Notes: generated from the letters alone by a model not told the origin. Counted from the first letter of the stretch, positions 8,897 to 18,185 are shown. The stretch is 64,000 nucleotides of DNA from a candidate division WOR-3 bacterium (GCA_039803925.1 JBDRZL010000009.1:1-64000), one strand, 5' to 3'. A program made the numbers and translations.

Positions 8897-9335
8897 CCCT
8901 AATAAGCAAAAATGAACCTACAATAGCAACTAAAAGTAAAACTGAAACAAGCTCAAAACCTATGTAATCCTTTATAAGAAAATTGCTAAGTTTTTTGATG
9001 TTAAAATAAATTGTTTTTCTATCAAAATAATTTGAAATATTAAAGGAAATAAAAATAAGAATATAGGATAATATAAGATAAATAAAAAGATTAAATTTCC
9101 CTTCCCTCAAAGTTTTTTCAATTTTGATTAAGGGTAAAATAAAAACAAAAATTACAAGGATTGTCCCTATATAGAGAAAAATTATCAAAAGGCCAAATAA
9201 GGGATTATTCAAGTAAAAATATAGAATTCCTGTTATTAACGAATTTAGGAAAAAATAAAAAAGAAGACGGGATAATTTTTTAGAAATTAAAATTAAAAAG
9301 GTGGTAAGAGGTAAAAGTAAAAATAAAATTTTCAT
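8886..9335 (-). CDS. nuoJ: NADH-quinone oxidoreductase subunit J
   Basis: This 149-residue hydrophobic protein has four to five predicted helices and the conserved segment YIGTILVIFVFILPL, which matches the ND6/NuoJ pi-bulge helix. It overlaps the nuoI stop by 4 bases and nuoK by 11. Identification rests on this motif and on its position between nuoI and nuoK. Confidence 0.9.
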   Translation of the reverse strand: MKILFLLLPLTTFLILISKKLSRLLFYFFLNSLITGILYFYLNNPLFGLLIIFLYIGTILVIFVFILPLIKIEKTLREGKFNLFIYLILSYILIFISFNISNYFDRKTIYFNIKKLSNFLIKDYIGFELVSVLLLVAIVGSFLLIRDES

Positions 9336-9835
9336 TTTTGTGGAGTTTCCTCTTTTGGAATAATAATAGCTCCACCCTTTGGATCACCCCTCCTCTCAAA
9401 AGATAACCATGCTCTCTTTGCAGGAGTTTGGGGAGGATCCAAAAGTTCATCCTTTGTAAGGACCATTCCTCTCCTTGAAGTTCCAGCGAGTTCAAAAAAT
9501 TTATCCATAACAAGAGCTTCTGTAGGACAGGCTTCTACACAAAATCCACATAAAATACATCTTCCATAATCTATTTCGTAAACTCTTGCATATCTTTCAG
9601 CATGGGATATAGGATTTTCTGGATCATTTTCTTCAGCTTCAATATAAATGGCATCAGTAGGGCAAGCTCCTGCACATAACATACATCCTATGCATCTTTC
9701 AAGTCCGTTTTCCCATCTCTGCAATCTGTGTTTCCATCTTGTTCTAAAATACATTTCCTTCTTCTTTTCGGGATACTCAATTGTTTTTTTCTTTTTAAAT
9801 AAATGCTTAAAAACAAGGATTAAAGGTTTTAACAT
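9332..9835 (-). CDS. nuoI: NADH-quinone oxidoreductase subunit I (2x[4Fe-4S])
   Basis: This 167-residue ferredoxin-type subunit carries clusters N6a and N6b between the peripheral and membrane arms. The two motifs are CIGCMLCAGACP and CILCGFCVEACP, both complete. The C-terminus is a Pro/Gly-rich extension. It starts one base after the stop of a small upstream ORF and is the first recognisable nuo gene of the run. NuoH, which normally precedes it, is absent here. Confidence 0.95.
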   Translation of the reverse strand: MLKPLILVFKHLFKKKKTIEYPEKKKEMYFRTRWKHRLQRWENGLERCIGCMLCAGACPTDAIYIEAEENDPENPISHAERYARVYEIDYGRCILCGFCVEACPTEALVMDKFFELAGTSRRGMVLTKDELLDPPQTPAKRAWLSFERRGDPKGGAIIIPKEETPQK

Positions 9836-9836
9836 T

Positions 9837-10064
9837 TCAGTTTAATTTTATACCCCTTAATAGATTATTTTCAAAAAGTGGATTTTCTCTTATTAAAAAA
9901 GTTTCCCTTTCTGTAAGAAGAATTGTCCCCCTTTTTTTCAATTTTCTATTTTTAATTCTCTTTAAAACTTTGGGTCTTTCAAATAAATTTTTTTCAGGAA
10001 ATTTTACTGGTATTGATATGAAAAAAAACAAAAAAATAAATTTTAAAAATTTACCTAAAAACAA
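9837..10064 (-). CDS. Small protein with N-terminal hydrophobic segment, unknown
   Basis: This 75-residue frame starts at TTG (10064), eight bases after a GGGGG-type ribosome site. It overlaps the end of the C25 protease gene by 14 bases and stops one base before nuoI. Residues 1-20 are a Phe/Leu/Ile-rich helix resembling a signal peptide or anchor. The remainder is basic and polar. I recognise no family. The tight fit between two real genes supports it as coding, but it could also be noncoding filler with a TTG. Confidence 0.45.
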   Translation of the reverse strand: MFLGKFLKFIFLFFFISIPVKFPEKNLFERPKVLKRIKNRKLKKRGTILLTERETFLIRENPLFENNLLRGIKLN

Positions 10065-13000
10065 TTATTTTCCCCCTTTTTCTTATTTTTTTACCACCTT
10101 CAATCTCCCTTGCTTCAAGAACAAAAAGGTAAAGTCCATTTGTAAGTTTTTCATCTATTTTCCATTTTATTGAATTGAAACCCTCTGAAAAAAATAATTC
10201 TTCTGTCTCAAAAATTTTTACTCCTCTCATAGTATATATTTTTAATTTAAAAACTCCCCTTTTATTGTTTTTAAATCCTATAAATACAAAATCTGAAGCA
10301 GGATTTGGATATGGAATAATATCACTAATTTTTAGTTCTGAAGTACTTTCTGTTTCAATAAATATATTTCTTGATAAACTTTTCCTGTTATGAAAAAGGT
10401 CATAGGCTGAAAGAGTTAAAATTGTTTTACCACTTGGTAGGTTTTTAACTTGATAGTTTATAAAACCTTCATTAAAGCTATTAGGTTTGTAATAAAAAAA
10501 GTCATTTAATGCTTCCTTAAAGGAACCAATTCTTAAAGCTATTGTATCCACTGCTAAATTTATACCACTTTCATCCTTTATTTCTATAAATAGGCTGAAA
10601 TTTGGTGGAAGTGTATCCCCATCTTTAAGTTCCCTTCCATTCACAGAGATTTTAATTTCAGGTGGATTTAAATCAACTTTCTCTTTTTTAGAAATTTTTG
10701 CAGGTATTGAATCCCTGTAAGAAATTTCTCCCTGAGGAGAGGTATTTAAAACTGTAACTTTTAACAGATTAGAATTAATATAGGGGATGGCAAAATAAAA
10801 TTTACTTTCAAGATTTTTGTTTCTTGATATTCCCTGGAAAAGAAGTTTTCCTTTTCTATAAAGAGGATATAAAATATTGTTATGAACATATAAACTTTCA
10901 ATTTTTGCTGTCCCTTCAATTTTCATAATACTTATTTCAGAATTTTCTGTAAATCTAACTTTAAGAGAATCAGATTCCCCATAAAATTTAAATAGAGTAT
11001 CAGAAAAATAGGAAAAATGTATCGTATCAGGAATATAGAGGAAAGTTCCACTTTTTGGAGGTAAAGAATAAAAAGTAGAAGGGTCTCCAAGAAATACATA
11101 ATCTTTATTTCCCATTGTTACAAGGTATGAAATAAAACCAAAGGTATGTTTTTTATAATCTGATAATTTATTAAAAAAGTTATCAATTACATACTCATTT
11201 TCACTGGGGAAAGTTAAATAGGTTGAACCAAGGGCACCTATTCCATTTTTCATGAGCCATTTTTCTCCAATTGCACCACTTGGTCTATCAAAATTCATTG
11301 TTTTACAGGAACCAAGAATAATAAAAGAGGGCTTTTTGTTATAACTTATAAAATCAATATCATCAAGCTTTAACAATTCTTCATGAGCAAGCTGATTTGG
11401 ATTTCCATGTATAAAGAAAAAGAAAAATCCGGCTCCCTTTTCAATATATTTAAGCAAGTCCTTTGTAGCAGATGGTTTTCTTCCCTGAACAAAGGGATAA
11501 TCAATCATATAAAAGGCGATTTTATCAATAGAATTTTTGAGTTTATTAAGAACTCTTGTTACCTGTGTTGTATGATTTATGGGATCAAAATTTCCACTTG
11601 CACCCGTTGTATCATCTGCAACACCAATTACAGTGTTTTTAAACATACTTTCAAAATTTCCAGTTTCATAGAAGATGATCCTTTCAAGAAATTCATAGAG
11701 TTCAGAAGAGCTTTTTGCAGGTATTCTTCCAATAACCATATCAGGATCAAAGGCACCTCCATCAAATTCAACAAAAAAGTTATCATAGGTATAGGGTGGG
11801 TTATTTATATCAACTCCGTAACCCCATTCGTAGGGAGGAACTAAATTAAGTGAAGCTGAACCTTCATAGTTTTTATAATCATATGTACCCTTACCTGCTA
11901 AAAGGACATAAAAAGGACGTGGATTGTAATTTATATATGTATATTTCAGATAGTTTCTTATTGCTACCGGATCTTTTATTCCAAACCCGAACTCTTCAAA
12001 AATATCATTTATGTTTACAAATTCAATTACTGGATTTACTATTTTCAATGTATCAATGTAAAAGTTTTCTTTTCTGTGAAGGATAAACTTAGAAAAAATA
12101 TTTTTAAATTCCTTAGGAGCTATAATAAGCATATCAGCACCTGAAATTTTTCTTAATTCTGTTCCTTCAAATTTTTTAATTAGTGGATGAAAAGGAGTTT
12201 CAGAATACATAATCATAAAAGTATCATTTTCAATCCCTGGATTAAAAATTATTGAGTTATTAGTAAAAGAAAAATTGGTAATATTATATCCATTATAAGG
12301 ATTTAAAATTTTAAATAATTTCCCTTTTTTCCTAAATGTGCCATTAAAGGAAATGTCTTTTTCATTTGTGGGAGGAAAATAGAATTCAAAATTATCCCTT
12401 AAATTTTTAAGTTCTGAATTGTATTTAAGTTCAAGATAATCAACATTTATTGTTCCCTGAATTTTAACTTTAAATAGGGGGTTTAGATTCAGAAGGGTTT
12501 TTATTTTTATCTCTTCTCCATAGGGTGCTGAGGGTGGATAATAATTTTTCTGGAATATTACATTATTATTCATAAAAAGTTTTAAAAGGTAAGGAGGCTG
12601 ATTTATACTTTCCCTTTCCCTTATAACAAGACTGAATTTTAAATTTGCAGTTTCAGGTAAGGGATTTTTAAATTTTAAAAGATTGAAAATTAAAGAATCA
12701 TTCTTTAAAGTTTCCCCAACCCATCTTAAACCTGCTCTTGCAAGATTTATAAAGTTATTTTCATGTCTTGTAACACTAATCCCTTTTTCAATTTTTAAGT
12801 TATATAAGGGTGAACCATCAATTGATTCCATAAATTTTCCTGAATCACCTTCAAAGGAAATAAAATATATAGAGGCATCTTGATATGGATTAAAGTAATA
12901 TTCAATTTTTCCATTATTTACTCTATAACCTGTTCCGGTAAAGGCAAAGAAAAATAGTGTGTCCTTTTCATCAAAAATATTTTCTTCAGCTCTATCTATA

Positions 13001-13773
13001 AATAAAAAAGGAACTTTTTGGGGAGTTATTTCAGCTGAATCAGGTGAATCACTTAATGCTTTTAATCTTGTAAAGATTGCTATTTTTTTAATATCAAGAT
13101 TTTCCGGAGAAATATTTAGATTATTTTTTATATCTTCGTAAGTTAGATAGTATATTCCATTTTGGTTTATAATAATTTTTAACCATAGGTTTGTTTTTTC
13201 AAAAAAATTATTTATTTTACTTTGCAAGGGTAAAAATTCTTTTTCTGTTGTCTTAAAAAGAACTTTTTTATAAAAATCTTTTATTTTTTTATCTTCAGGA
13301 ATTTCCCTTGTTTTTAATTTACTTTTAACCTTTTCTTTTAAAATAATCTCAATTTCCTTTATTATCTCTATACCTTCTTCTTTTATTCTTACAGGAAATA
13401 GTATAATTGAAAGGATAGGTTTATATCTTATAAAGGATAAGCCCTTATTTAAAATTATATTATCTGGAAAGGGGATTTTATAGTCCTTTTTTAATTCCTT
13501 TAATGAAAGTCCATCCTCCTTTATTTCTTTTACCCTCTCAATTTCATAATTACCTTTTATTATTTCCTTACTTATTATTCTGTAATCCACTTCATATTCA
13601 AATTCAGGATTCACCTCAATAGGAACTAAGTAAGAGGGTAAATCGGGTAAACCTGGTTCAAATTTTTCTACCCTTTTTCCACTAAATCTTATAATATTTT
13701 CTAATGTTTCAGCTTTAACTAAAGGCCTGTAAGTTATCTTTATCTCTAAATTGAGTAAAAGTATAAAAATCAT
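10051..13773 (-). CDS. Gingipain-like C25 cysteine protease with C-terminal sorting module
   Basis: This is a 1240-residue exported protease. The C25 catalytic dyad is visible: His789 in FFIHGNPN and Cys823 in ILGSCKTMNF, 34 residues apart, close to the spacing in gingipains. Residues 1-500 are a propeptide-like beta-rich region. The last about 90 residues (starting YPNPASDF and ending KRGKIIVFR) look like a Por secretion/FlgD-type C-terminal domain. The N-terminal hydrophobic stretch (IFILLLNL) is short for a signal peptide. Its ATG overlaps the Trm112-like stop (ATGA). It may be a PorU-like sortase rather than a free protease. Confidence 0.88.
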   Translation of the reverse strand: MIFILLLNLEIKITYRPLVKAETLENIIRFSGKRVEKFEPGLPDLPSYLVPIEVNPEFEYEVDYRIISKEIIKGNYEIERVKEIKEDGLSLKELKKDYKIPFPDNIILNKGLSFIRYKPILSIILFPVRIKEEGIEIIKEIEIILKEKVKSKLKTREIPEDKKIKDFYKKVLFKTTEKEFLPLQSKINNFFEKTNLWLKIIINQNGIYYLTYEDIKNNLNISPENLDIKKIAIFTRLKALSDSPDSAEITPQKVPFLFIDRAEENIFDEKDTLFFFAFTGTGYRVNNGKIEYYFNPYQDASIYFISFEGDSGKFMESIDGSPLYNLKIEKGISVTRHENNFINLARAGLRWVGETLKNDSLIFNLLKFKNPLPETANLKFSLVIRERESINQPPYLLKLFMNNNVIFQKNYYPPSAPYGEEIKIKTLLNLNPLFKVKIQGTINVDYLELKYNSELKNLRDNFEFYFPPTNEKDISFNGTFRKKGKLFKILNPYNGYNITNFSFTNNSIIFNPGIENDTFMIMYSETPFHPLIKKFEGTELRKISGADMLIIAPKEFKNIFSKFILHRKENFYIDTLKIVNPVIEFVNINDIFEEFGFGIKDPVAIRNYLKYTYINYNPRPFYVLLAGKGTYDYKNYEGSASLNLVPPYEWGYGVDINNPPYTYDNFFVEFDGGAFDPDMVIGRIPAKSSSELYEFLERIIFYETGNFESMFKNTVIGVADDTTGASGNFDPINHTTQVTRVLNKLKNSIDKIAFYMIDYPFVQGRKPSATKDLLKYIEKGAGFFFFFIHGNPNQLAHEELLKLDDIDFISYNKKPSFIILGSCKTMNFDRPSGAIGEKWLMKNGIGALGSTYLTFPSENEYVIDNFFNKLSDYKKHTFGFISYLVTMGNKDYVFLGDPSTFYSLPPKSGTFLYIPDTIHFSYFSDTLFKFYGESDSLKVRFTENSEISIMKIEGTAKIESLYVHNNILYPLYRKGKLLFQGISRNKNLESKFYFAIPYINSNLLKVTVLNTSPQGEISYRDSIPAKISKKEKVDLNPPEIKISVNGRELKDGDTLPPNFSLFIEIKDESGINLAVDTIALRIGSFKEALNDFFYYKPNSFNEGFINYQVKNLPSGKTILTLSAYDLFHNRKSLSRNIFIETESTSELKISDIIPYPNPASDFVFIGFKNNKRGVFKLKIYTMRGVKIFETEELFFSEGFNSIKWKIDEKLTNGLYLFVLEAREIEGGKKIRKRGKIIVFR

Positions 13774-13943
13774 TCTTCAAGGGGAATAGCTTCTTCTATT
13801 AAAAGAATTGGAATATCATCTTCTATTTTGTATTTTAATTTACAATTTTTACATATTAAAACATTTTCCTCTTCTTTATAAATTAAATCACCTTTGCATT
13901 TTGGACAAGCAATTATATCAAGAAGTTCCTTATCCAGTGCCAT
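13770..13943 (-). CDS. Trm112-like zinc-binding protein
   Basis: This 57-residue protein (MALDKELLDI, then IACPKC and ICKNC) belongs to the Trm112/YcaR family of small zinc proteins that support methyltransferases. The CPKC and CKNC pairs form the zinc site, and the family ending IPILLIEEA is present. A strong AGGAGG site lies six bases before the ATG. It is the first gene of the long nuo-containing run and overlaps the C25 protease start by 4 bases. Confidence 0.9.
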   Translation of the reverse strand: MALDKELLDIIACPKCKGDLIYKEEENVLICKNCKLKYKIEDDIPILLIEEAIPLEE

Positions 13944-13966
13944 ATTTTTCCTCCTTTTACCTTTCT

Positions 13967-13997
13967 ATTGTAAACTAAATTTAGAATAATTTACAAT
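13967..13997. promoter_or_regulatory. Divergent promoter pair built on an inverted repeat
   Basis: ATTGTAAA (13967-13974) and TTTACAAT (13990-13997) are inverted copies. Read on either strand this gives TTGTAA, an 18-base spacer, then TACAAT. Both strands therefore carry a plausible -35/-10 pair in the same 31 bases. The plus-strand -10 ends six bases before the holA-like ATG, while the minus-strand one leaves about 17 bases of leader with a ribosome site. A 10-bp palindrome, CTAAATTTAG, lies between. Confidence 0.6.
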
Positions 13998-14003
13998 ATT
14001 TAT

Positions 14004-14774
14004 ATGTTTTTTATTGATGATTACAGAAGTTTTTTTAAGAATATTTTAAATTTTAAAAAAGAAAGATTTTTCTTTTTTACCTTTGAAGAACCTTTCCTTT
14101 TATCAAGAGCCATTCTTTCTCTTATGAGTATTATGGAAATTGAGAAAAAAAGGGTTTTTATTGGGCGAGAATTTAATATTAATGAGATTAGAAAAGAAGA
14201 GAAAAATATATCTATTTTTAAAAAGGAGAAGTTTTTAAATGTTATTTACGATGCTGAAGATATTAAATTTAATAAAAATTTCTTTGATGTTGAAACTGAA
14301 TCTCCTTTTGTTTTTGTATTCAGTGATAGAAAGAATTTTGAAAAGAACAGGGTTTTAAGCGAAGTTGAAAAAGGAATCTATGTTCATTTTCCAAGAGTTG
14401 ATATTGAGACTGCTTTTAAATGGTTTAAAAAAGAAATAAAATTGAGGGGTAAAAATGTTTCTGATTTATTATTAATGTCAATAGTAAAAGAAAGGGTGGG
14501 AGAACTTACAAAGCTTAATAATTTAGTTAATCTTGTAGAACTTGGTGCAAATGTTGAAGAATTTTTGAAAAAAGAAGAAAAGGAGCTAAGGAATTACGAT
14601 TCTCAAGCAGTAATTAATATTGTCATTTCACTTATCAGAAAGGGTGTAATTCCCCATGAATATATTTGGAAAGTTTATGAACCTTTGCTTTATAATAGAA
14701 GAGTTAACTATGACTTTGAACTGGAAATGAAACAAATTTTAAGGAGGATTTATGAAAAAAGAAATAAATATTGA
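14004..14774 (+). CDS. holA: DNA polymerase III delta subunit-like protein
   Basis: This 256-residue protein resembles the clamp-loader delta subunit: an N-terminal fold starting FFTFEEPFLLSRAI, then the pattern of HolA domain II (RVDIETAFKWFKKEI) and a helical C-terminal collar domain. It lacks a Walker A motif, as HolA does, and is shorter than the usual about 330 residues. It opens the plus-strand operon. It has no ribosome site, and the ATG sits six bases after a -10-like TACAAT, suggesting a leaderless message. Assignment is by overall pattern, so moderate. Confidence 0.55.
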   Translation: MFFIDDYRSFFKNILNFKKERFFFFTFEEPFLLSRAILSLMSIMEIEKKRVFIGREFNINEIRKEEKNISIFKKEKFLNVIYDAEDIKFNKNFFDVETESPFVFVFSDRKNFEKNRVLSEVEKGIYVHFPRVDIETAFKWFKKEIKLRGKNVSDLLLMSIVKERVGELTKLNNLVNLVELGANVEEFLKKEEKELRNYDSQAVINIVISLIRKGVIPHEYIWKVYEPLLYNRRVNYDFELEMKQILRRIYEKRNKY

Positions 14775-15531
14775 AGAAATAAAAAAACTTGAAATAAAGA
14801 GAAGGGAATTTCTTGAGAAGATGCGAAAATTGAAGGAGAAGGAAAAGGAAACAAAACCCCATATATTCAAAAAGGTTTTTGGAGAATATGAAGAAAAATT
14901 AAAAAAAATTGAGGAGGAACTGGAAAAAAGAAAAGATGCTATAAAAGAATACTTAGAATCACTATATACAACAAGAAAGGAAGTGGAAAAAGTCAAATTG
15001 AAAATCGAGGATGAAATTGAAGAAATTAAACTCAGATATTCCATAGGCGAATATGATGAGGGAAAATATAAGTCCTTGATGGATGAGAAAAATTCGGAAT
15101 TAAAAAGGATTAAAGAAAAATTTATAGCAGTTGAAAAAGAAATTAATGAAATTGCTTCTCTACTTAAAAAAGAAGAAAAACCTAAAGAGAAAGTTGAGGA
15201 AGAAATTGAGGTGGAGGCGGAAACGGAAGAAATTACAGAACTTGAAGAAGCTCTTGAAAATGAATTAAAAGTTGCTGAGAAGACAGAAACTGATGTAGAA
15301 GAGGAATTAATGGAAATAGAAGAAATTCTTGAGGAAGTTGAGGCTGAAAAATCTGAGGAAAAAGAAGCTTATGAGGTAAGTGTTAATGAAAAATTGCTTG
15401 AAGATCTCGGTAAGGAAAGTAAAACTGAGGAAAGGGGGGAAGTTATATGTAAAAAGTGTGGTTATAAGAATTCTCCTGATTCCTGGTTTTGTGAAAATTG
15501 CGGAGCCGAGCTTATAATTGAACTTGAATAA
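14752..15531 (+). CDS. Coiled-coil protein with C-terminal zinc ribbon
   Basis: This 259-residue protein starts at ATG 14752, behind AAGGAGG, inside the end of the holA-like gene (23-base overlap). Residues 1-140 are highly charged coiled coil and 140-225 an acidic linker. The C-terminus is a two-CxxC zinc ribbon (Cys233, 236, 247, 250; ICKKCGYKN and FCENCGAE), the zinc-ribbon type often found on membrane or scaffold proteins. No enzyme domain is visible. It may be an adaptor; the function is unknown. Confidence 0.8.
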   Translation: MKKEINIEEIKKLEIKRREFLEKMRKLKEKEKETKPHIFKKVFGEYEEKLKKIEEELEKRKDAIKEYLESLYTTRKEVEKVKLKIEDEIEEIKLRYSIGEYDEGKYKSLMDEKNSELKRIKEKFIAVEKEINEIASLLKKEEKPKEKVEEEIEVEAETEEITELEEALENELKVAEKTETDVEEELMEIEEILEEVEAEKSEEKEAYEVSVNEKLLEDLGKESKTEERGEVICKKCGYKNSPDSWFCENCGAELIIELE

Positions 15532-15543
15532 AAAATTTAAAGG

Positions 15544-17187
15544 ATGAGAATATATTATTTTTTAATAACTTTTATTTTTATTTCCTGTTACTTTTCAAGA
15601 GAGAAAGAAGATCCTCTCTTTTTATACATGTTATATTCAAGTAAGGTGGAAAAGGGAGAATATAAAGAGGCACGGAAACTTATTGAAAGGCTTTTAAAGA
15701 TAAAGAAAGAAAGAGAATATTTTAGGGATTACATTTTTTTACTTTACAATATAAAGGATTATAATAAACTAAAAAAAGTTTTCTTTGAATTTGAAAAAAA
15801 TTTTGAGCTTGATTCTACCCTTACCTATCCTTTTCTTTCAGCCTGTATTTTTACAAGAGATTTCAAAAATTTTGAAAAATATCAAAAGAAATTCAGAGAG
15901 AAGTTTAATAAGGATAAAGATCTTTTATATTTAATTTCTGTGTTATATCAAGCTGTAGGTGATTTTGATAAGGCAATATCCCTTTTAGATGAACTTATTA
16001 AAAATGATTCTTTAAACAGTAAAAAATATCTAATTGATAAGGCAAGAGTTTTATCAATGAAAAGAGATTATAAGTCTGCATTATCTATAATAAATAAATT
16101 GGAAGAAAGTGAAATTTTTCCTGAACTTTTGATTGAAAAGGCAATCTGTTTGGAAGGTTTGAATGATTATAGAGAAGCTTTGAAAATTTATAGAAAATTA
16201 CTTTTAAGTAAAAAAATAGCAAGTCAGAATTTATTGAAAAAGGTTTTGAATTTATCAATTTTTTTAGGCAATTATGAACTGGCTGATACTCTCCTAAAGG
16301 GGAAAATAGATAGTTTTTTCTATGATGTTGATTTTATTCATCAGTATGGATTTATAAAATATATGAAAAATGAATTTAAGGAAGCTATGAAGTATTTTTC
16401 AATTGCCTTGAGTTTAAATAATAGGGATGATTTAGCCCATTATTATCTTTCAAGAATATTTTACAGAGAAAAGTTAATGGACAAGGCTTTTTATCATATA
16501 AAAAAGGCAATAGAAATAAATCCTAAAAATTATGAGTATTATATTTATTACTCATTTCTTTTAATAAGTGAAAGAAAATTAAAAGAAGCAGAAGATTTGC
16601 TTAAAGAAATACCTGATAAGAATAATGCTTCTTACTTTTATTTAACTGGATTTCTTGAAAAACAGAAGAGAAATTATAAAAGGGCTTTATTTTTTTATGA
16701 AAAATCATTAAAACTTGATTCTCTTGATGCAAAAAAGTGGTTTGAAGCAGGTGCTCTTTATGAGGAAATAAACGATATAAAAAAAGCTGAAAAAGCCTTC
16801 AGAAAATCTGTTAAACTTGATAGCACTCTTTCAGAATCTTACAATTACTGGGGTTATATGTTAGCAGAAAGGGGTTTAAAGCTTGATACAGCAAAGATAC
16901 TTGTTGAGAAAGCATTAGAGTTTGAACCTGATAACGGTTACTATCTTGATTCAATGGGTTGGGTTTATTATATGATGGGGAAGTATGATTCTGCTTTTGT
17001 TTATTTAAAAAGAGCAGTGGAATTTGTTCCTGATGATCCTGTTATTGTTGAACATCTTGGAGATGTTTATTTAAAACTAAATCAAATTGATAAGGCTATA
17101 AATTACTGGCAGGAGGCTTTAAAACTTGAACCACTTAATAAAAATCTCAAAAAAAAGATTGAAAAATATAAAAACTCAGGTATTTGA
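15544..17187 (+). CDS. TPR-repeat lipoprotein
   Basis: In this 547-residue protein the signal peptide ends in a lipobox-like FISC (Cys15), so it is probably a lipid-anchored periplasmic protein. The rest is about a dozen tetratricopeptide repeats (for example DKAISLLDELIK, KEAEDLLKEIPD, KAEKAFRKSVKLD). The organisation resembles TPR lipoproteins found in envelope assembly. The ribosome site AAAGG abuts the ATG, an unusually short spacing. It overlaps coaE by 4 bases. Confidence 0.85.
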   Translation: MRIYYFLITFIFISCYFSREKEDPLFLYMLYSSKVEKGEYKEARKLIERLLKIKKEREYFRDYIFLLYNIKDYNKLKKVFFEFEKNFELDSTLTYPFLSACIFTRDFKNFEKYQKKFREKFNKDKDLLYLISVLYQAVGDFDKAISLLDELIKNDSLNSKKYLIDKARVLSMKRDYKSALSIINKLEESEIFPELLIEKAICLEGLNDYREALKIYRKLLLSKKIASQNLLKKVLNLSIFLGNYELADTLLKGKIDSFFYDVDFIHQYGFIKYMKNEFKEAMKYFSIALSLNNRDDLAHYYLSRIFYREKLMDKAFYHIKKAIEINPKNYEYYIYYSFLLISERKLKEAEDLLKEIPDKNNASYFYLTGFLEKQKRNYKRALFFYEKSLKLDSLDAKKWFEAGALYEEINDIKKAEKAFRKSVKLDSTLSESYNYWGYMLAERGLKLDTAKILVEKALEFEPDNGYYLDSMGWVYYMMGKYDSAFVYLKRAVEFVPDDPVIVEHLGDVYLKLNQIDKAINYWQEALKLEPLNKNLKKKIEKYKNSGI

Positions 17188-18185
17188 AGCTTTTAGTCGG
17201 TATTACCGGTAATATATCATCAGGTAAAAGCACTTTCTGTGAACTTTTAAAGGAAAAGGGCGTTTTTATTATTGATGCAGATAAAATTGGTCATAAAATA
17301 ATTGAAGAAAAAAAAGAAAAAATAAAGAAAATTTTTGGTGATTATTTGGGAAGAAGAGAAATTGCAGAAATAATTTTTAAGGATGAGGAAAAAAAGAGAG
17401 AGTATGAAAGGTGGATTCATAGGGAGATTATGAGAGAAGTGAAAAAAATAATAAATGAAGGGAAGGAAGGGTATTATTTTGTTGAAGGTGCTCTTATCTT
17501 TGAAGCAGGTGTTGATAAATTTATGGATTTTGTTATATTTTTAAAGGCAAGGGAAGAGGTTTTAATTGAAAGGGCAAAGAAAAAGGGGATTAGTGAAGAT
17601 ATGATAAGAAAAATTATAGAATCTCAAAATAAGTTAAAGGATAAAGAAGAAAGAGCAAATTTTGTTATTGAAAATGAAAATGATATTTTTGAACTTAAAA
17701 AAAAGGCAGAGGAAATTTTTATCAAAATTAAAAATTTTACTCCGAAATTTTTATGTGACTCAACCTGTTTAAGGGAATCAAGATGGTTAAGACTATTGGG
17801 CTTTGATACAGTTAATGCAAAATTTTTAAAAGATTTTAAAAAGGGTATATTTGAAGAAAAAAGGTTTTTGCTTACAAGAAAAAAAGGAGGGTATCTTTTT
17901 CCTGAATGGAAAATTTTTAAAGTTCCAGAAGGAAAATTTAATATAAGAATGAAAAGGATAATAGATTTTTTTGGTTTAAAGGATAAAATTTCTATTTTTT
18001 CAAGATGTCCTTTGTGCAATAATCCTATCGAGGAAATAGAAAAAAGTAAAGTAAAAAACAGGGTTCCATACTATACTTATAAGACCCAGGAAAAATTTTA
18101 TATATGTTCTAACTGTGAAAAAATATACTGGAAGGGTTCACATTATTTTTATTTTGAAAATCATATAAAAGATCTGATTAAATGA
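17184..18185 (+). CDS. coaE: Dephospho-CoA kinase fused to a Mut7-C-type domain
   Basis: This 333-residue protein starts at TTG overlapping the previous stop (TTGA). Residues 1 to about 183 are dephospho-CoA kinase, the last step of CoA synthesis, with P-loop GNISSGKST (9-17) and DADKIGH (31-37). Residues 188-333 match the Mut7-C PIN-like RNase family: FLCDSTCLRESRWLRLLGFD, an RFLLTR segment, and a zinc ribbon with Cys275, 278, 308 and 311 ending IYWKGSH. The usual TRD is TRK here, so one acidic catalytic residue appears lost. The reading frame is continuous; such a fusion is not one I know. Confidence 0.88.
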   Translation: MKLLVGITGNISSGKSTFCELLKEKGVFIIDADKIGHKIIEEKKEKIKKIFGDYLGRREIAEIIFKDEEKKREYERWIHREIMREVKKIINEGKEGYYFVEGALIFEAGVDKFMDFVIFLKAREEVLIERAKKKGISEDMIRKIIESQNKLKDKEERANFVIENENDIFELKKKAEEIFIKIKNFTPKFLCDSTCLRESRWLRLLGFDTVNAKFLKDFKKGIFEEKRFLLTRKKGGYLFPEWKIFKVPEGKFNIRMKRIIDFFGLKDKISIFSRCPLCNNPIEEIEKSKVKNRVPYYTYKTQEKFYICSNCEKIYWKGSHYFYFENHIKDLIK

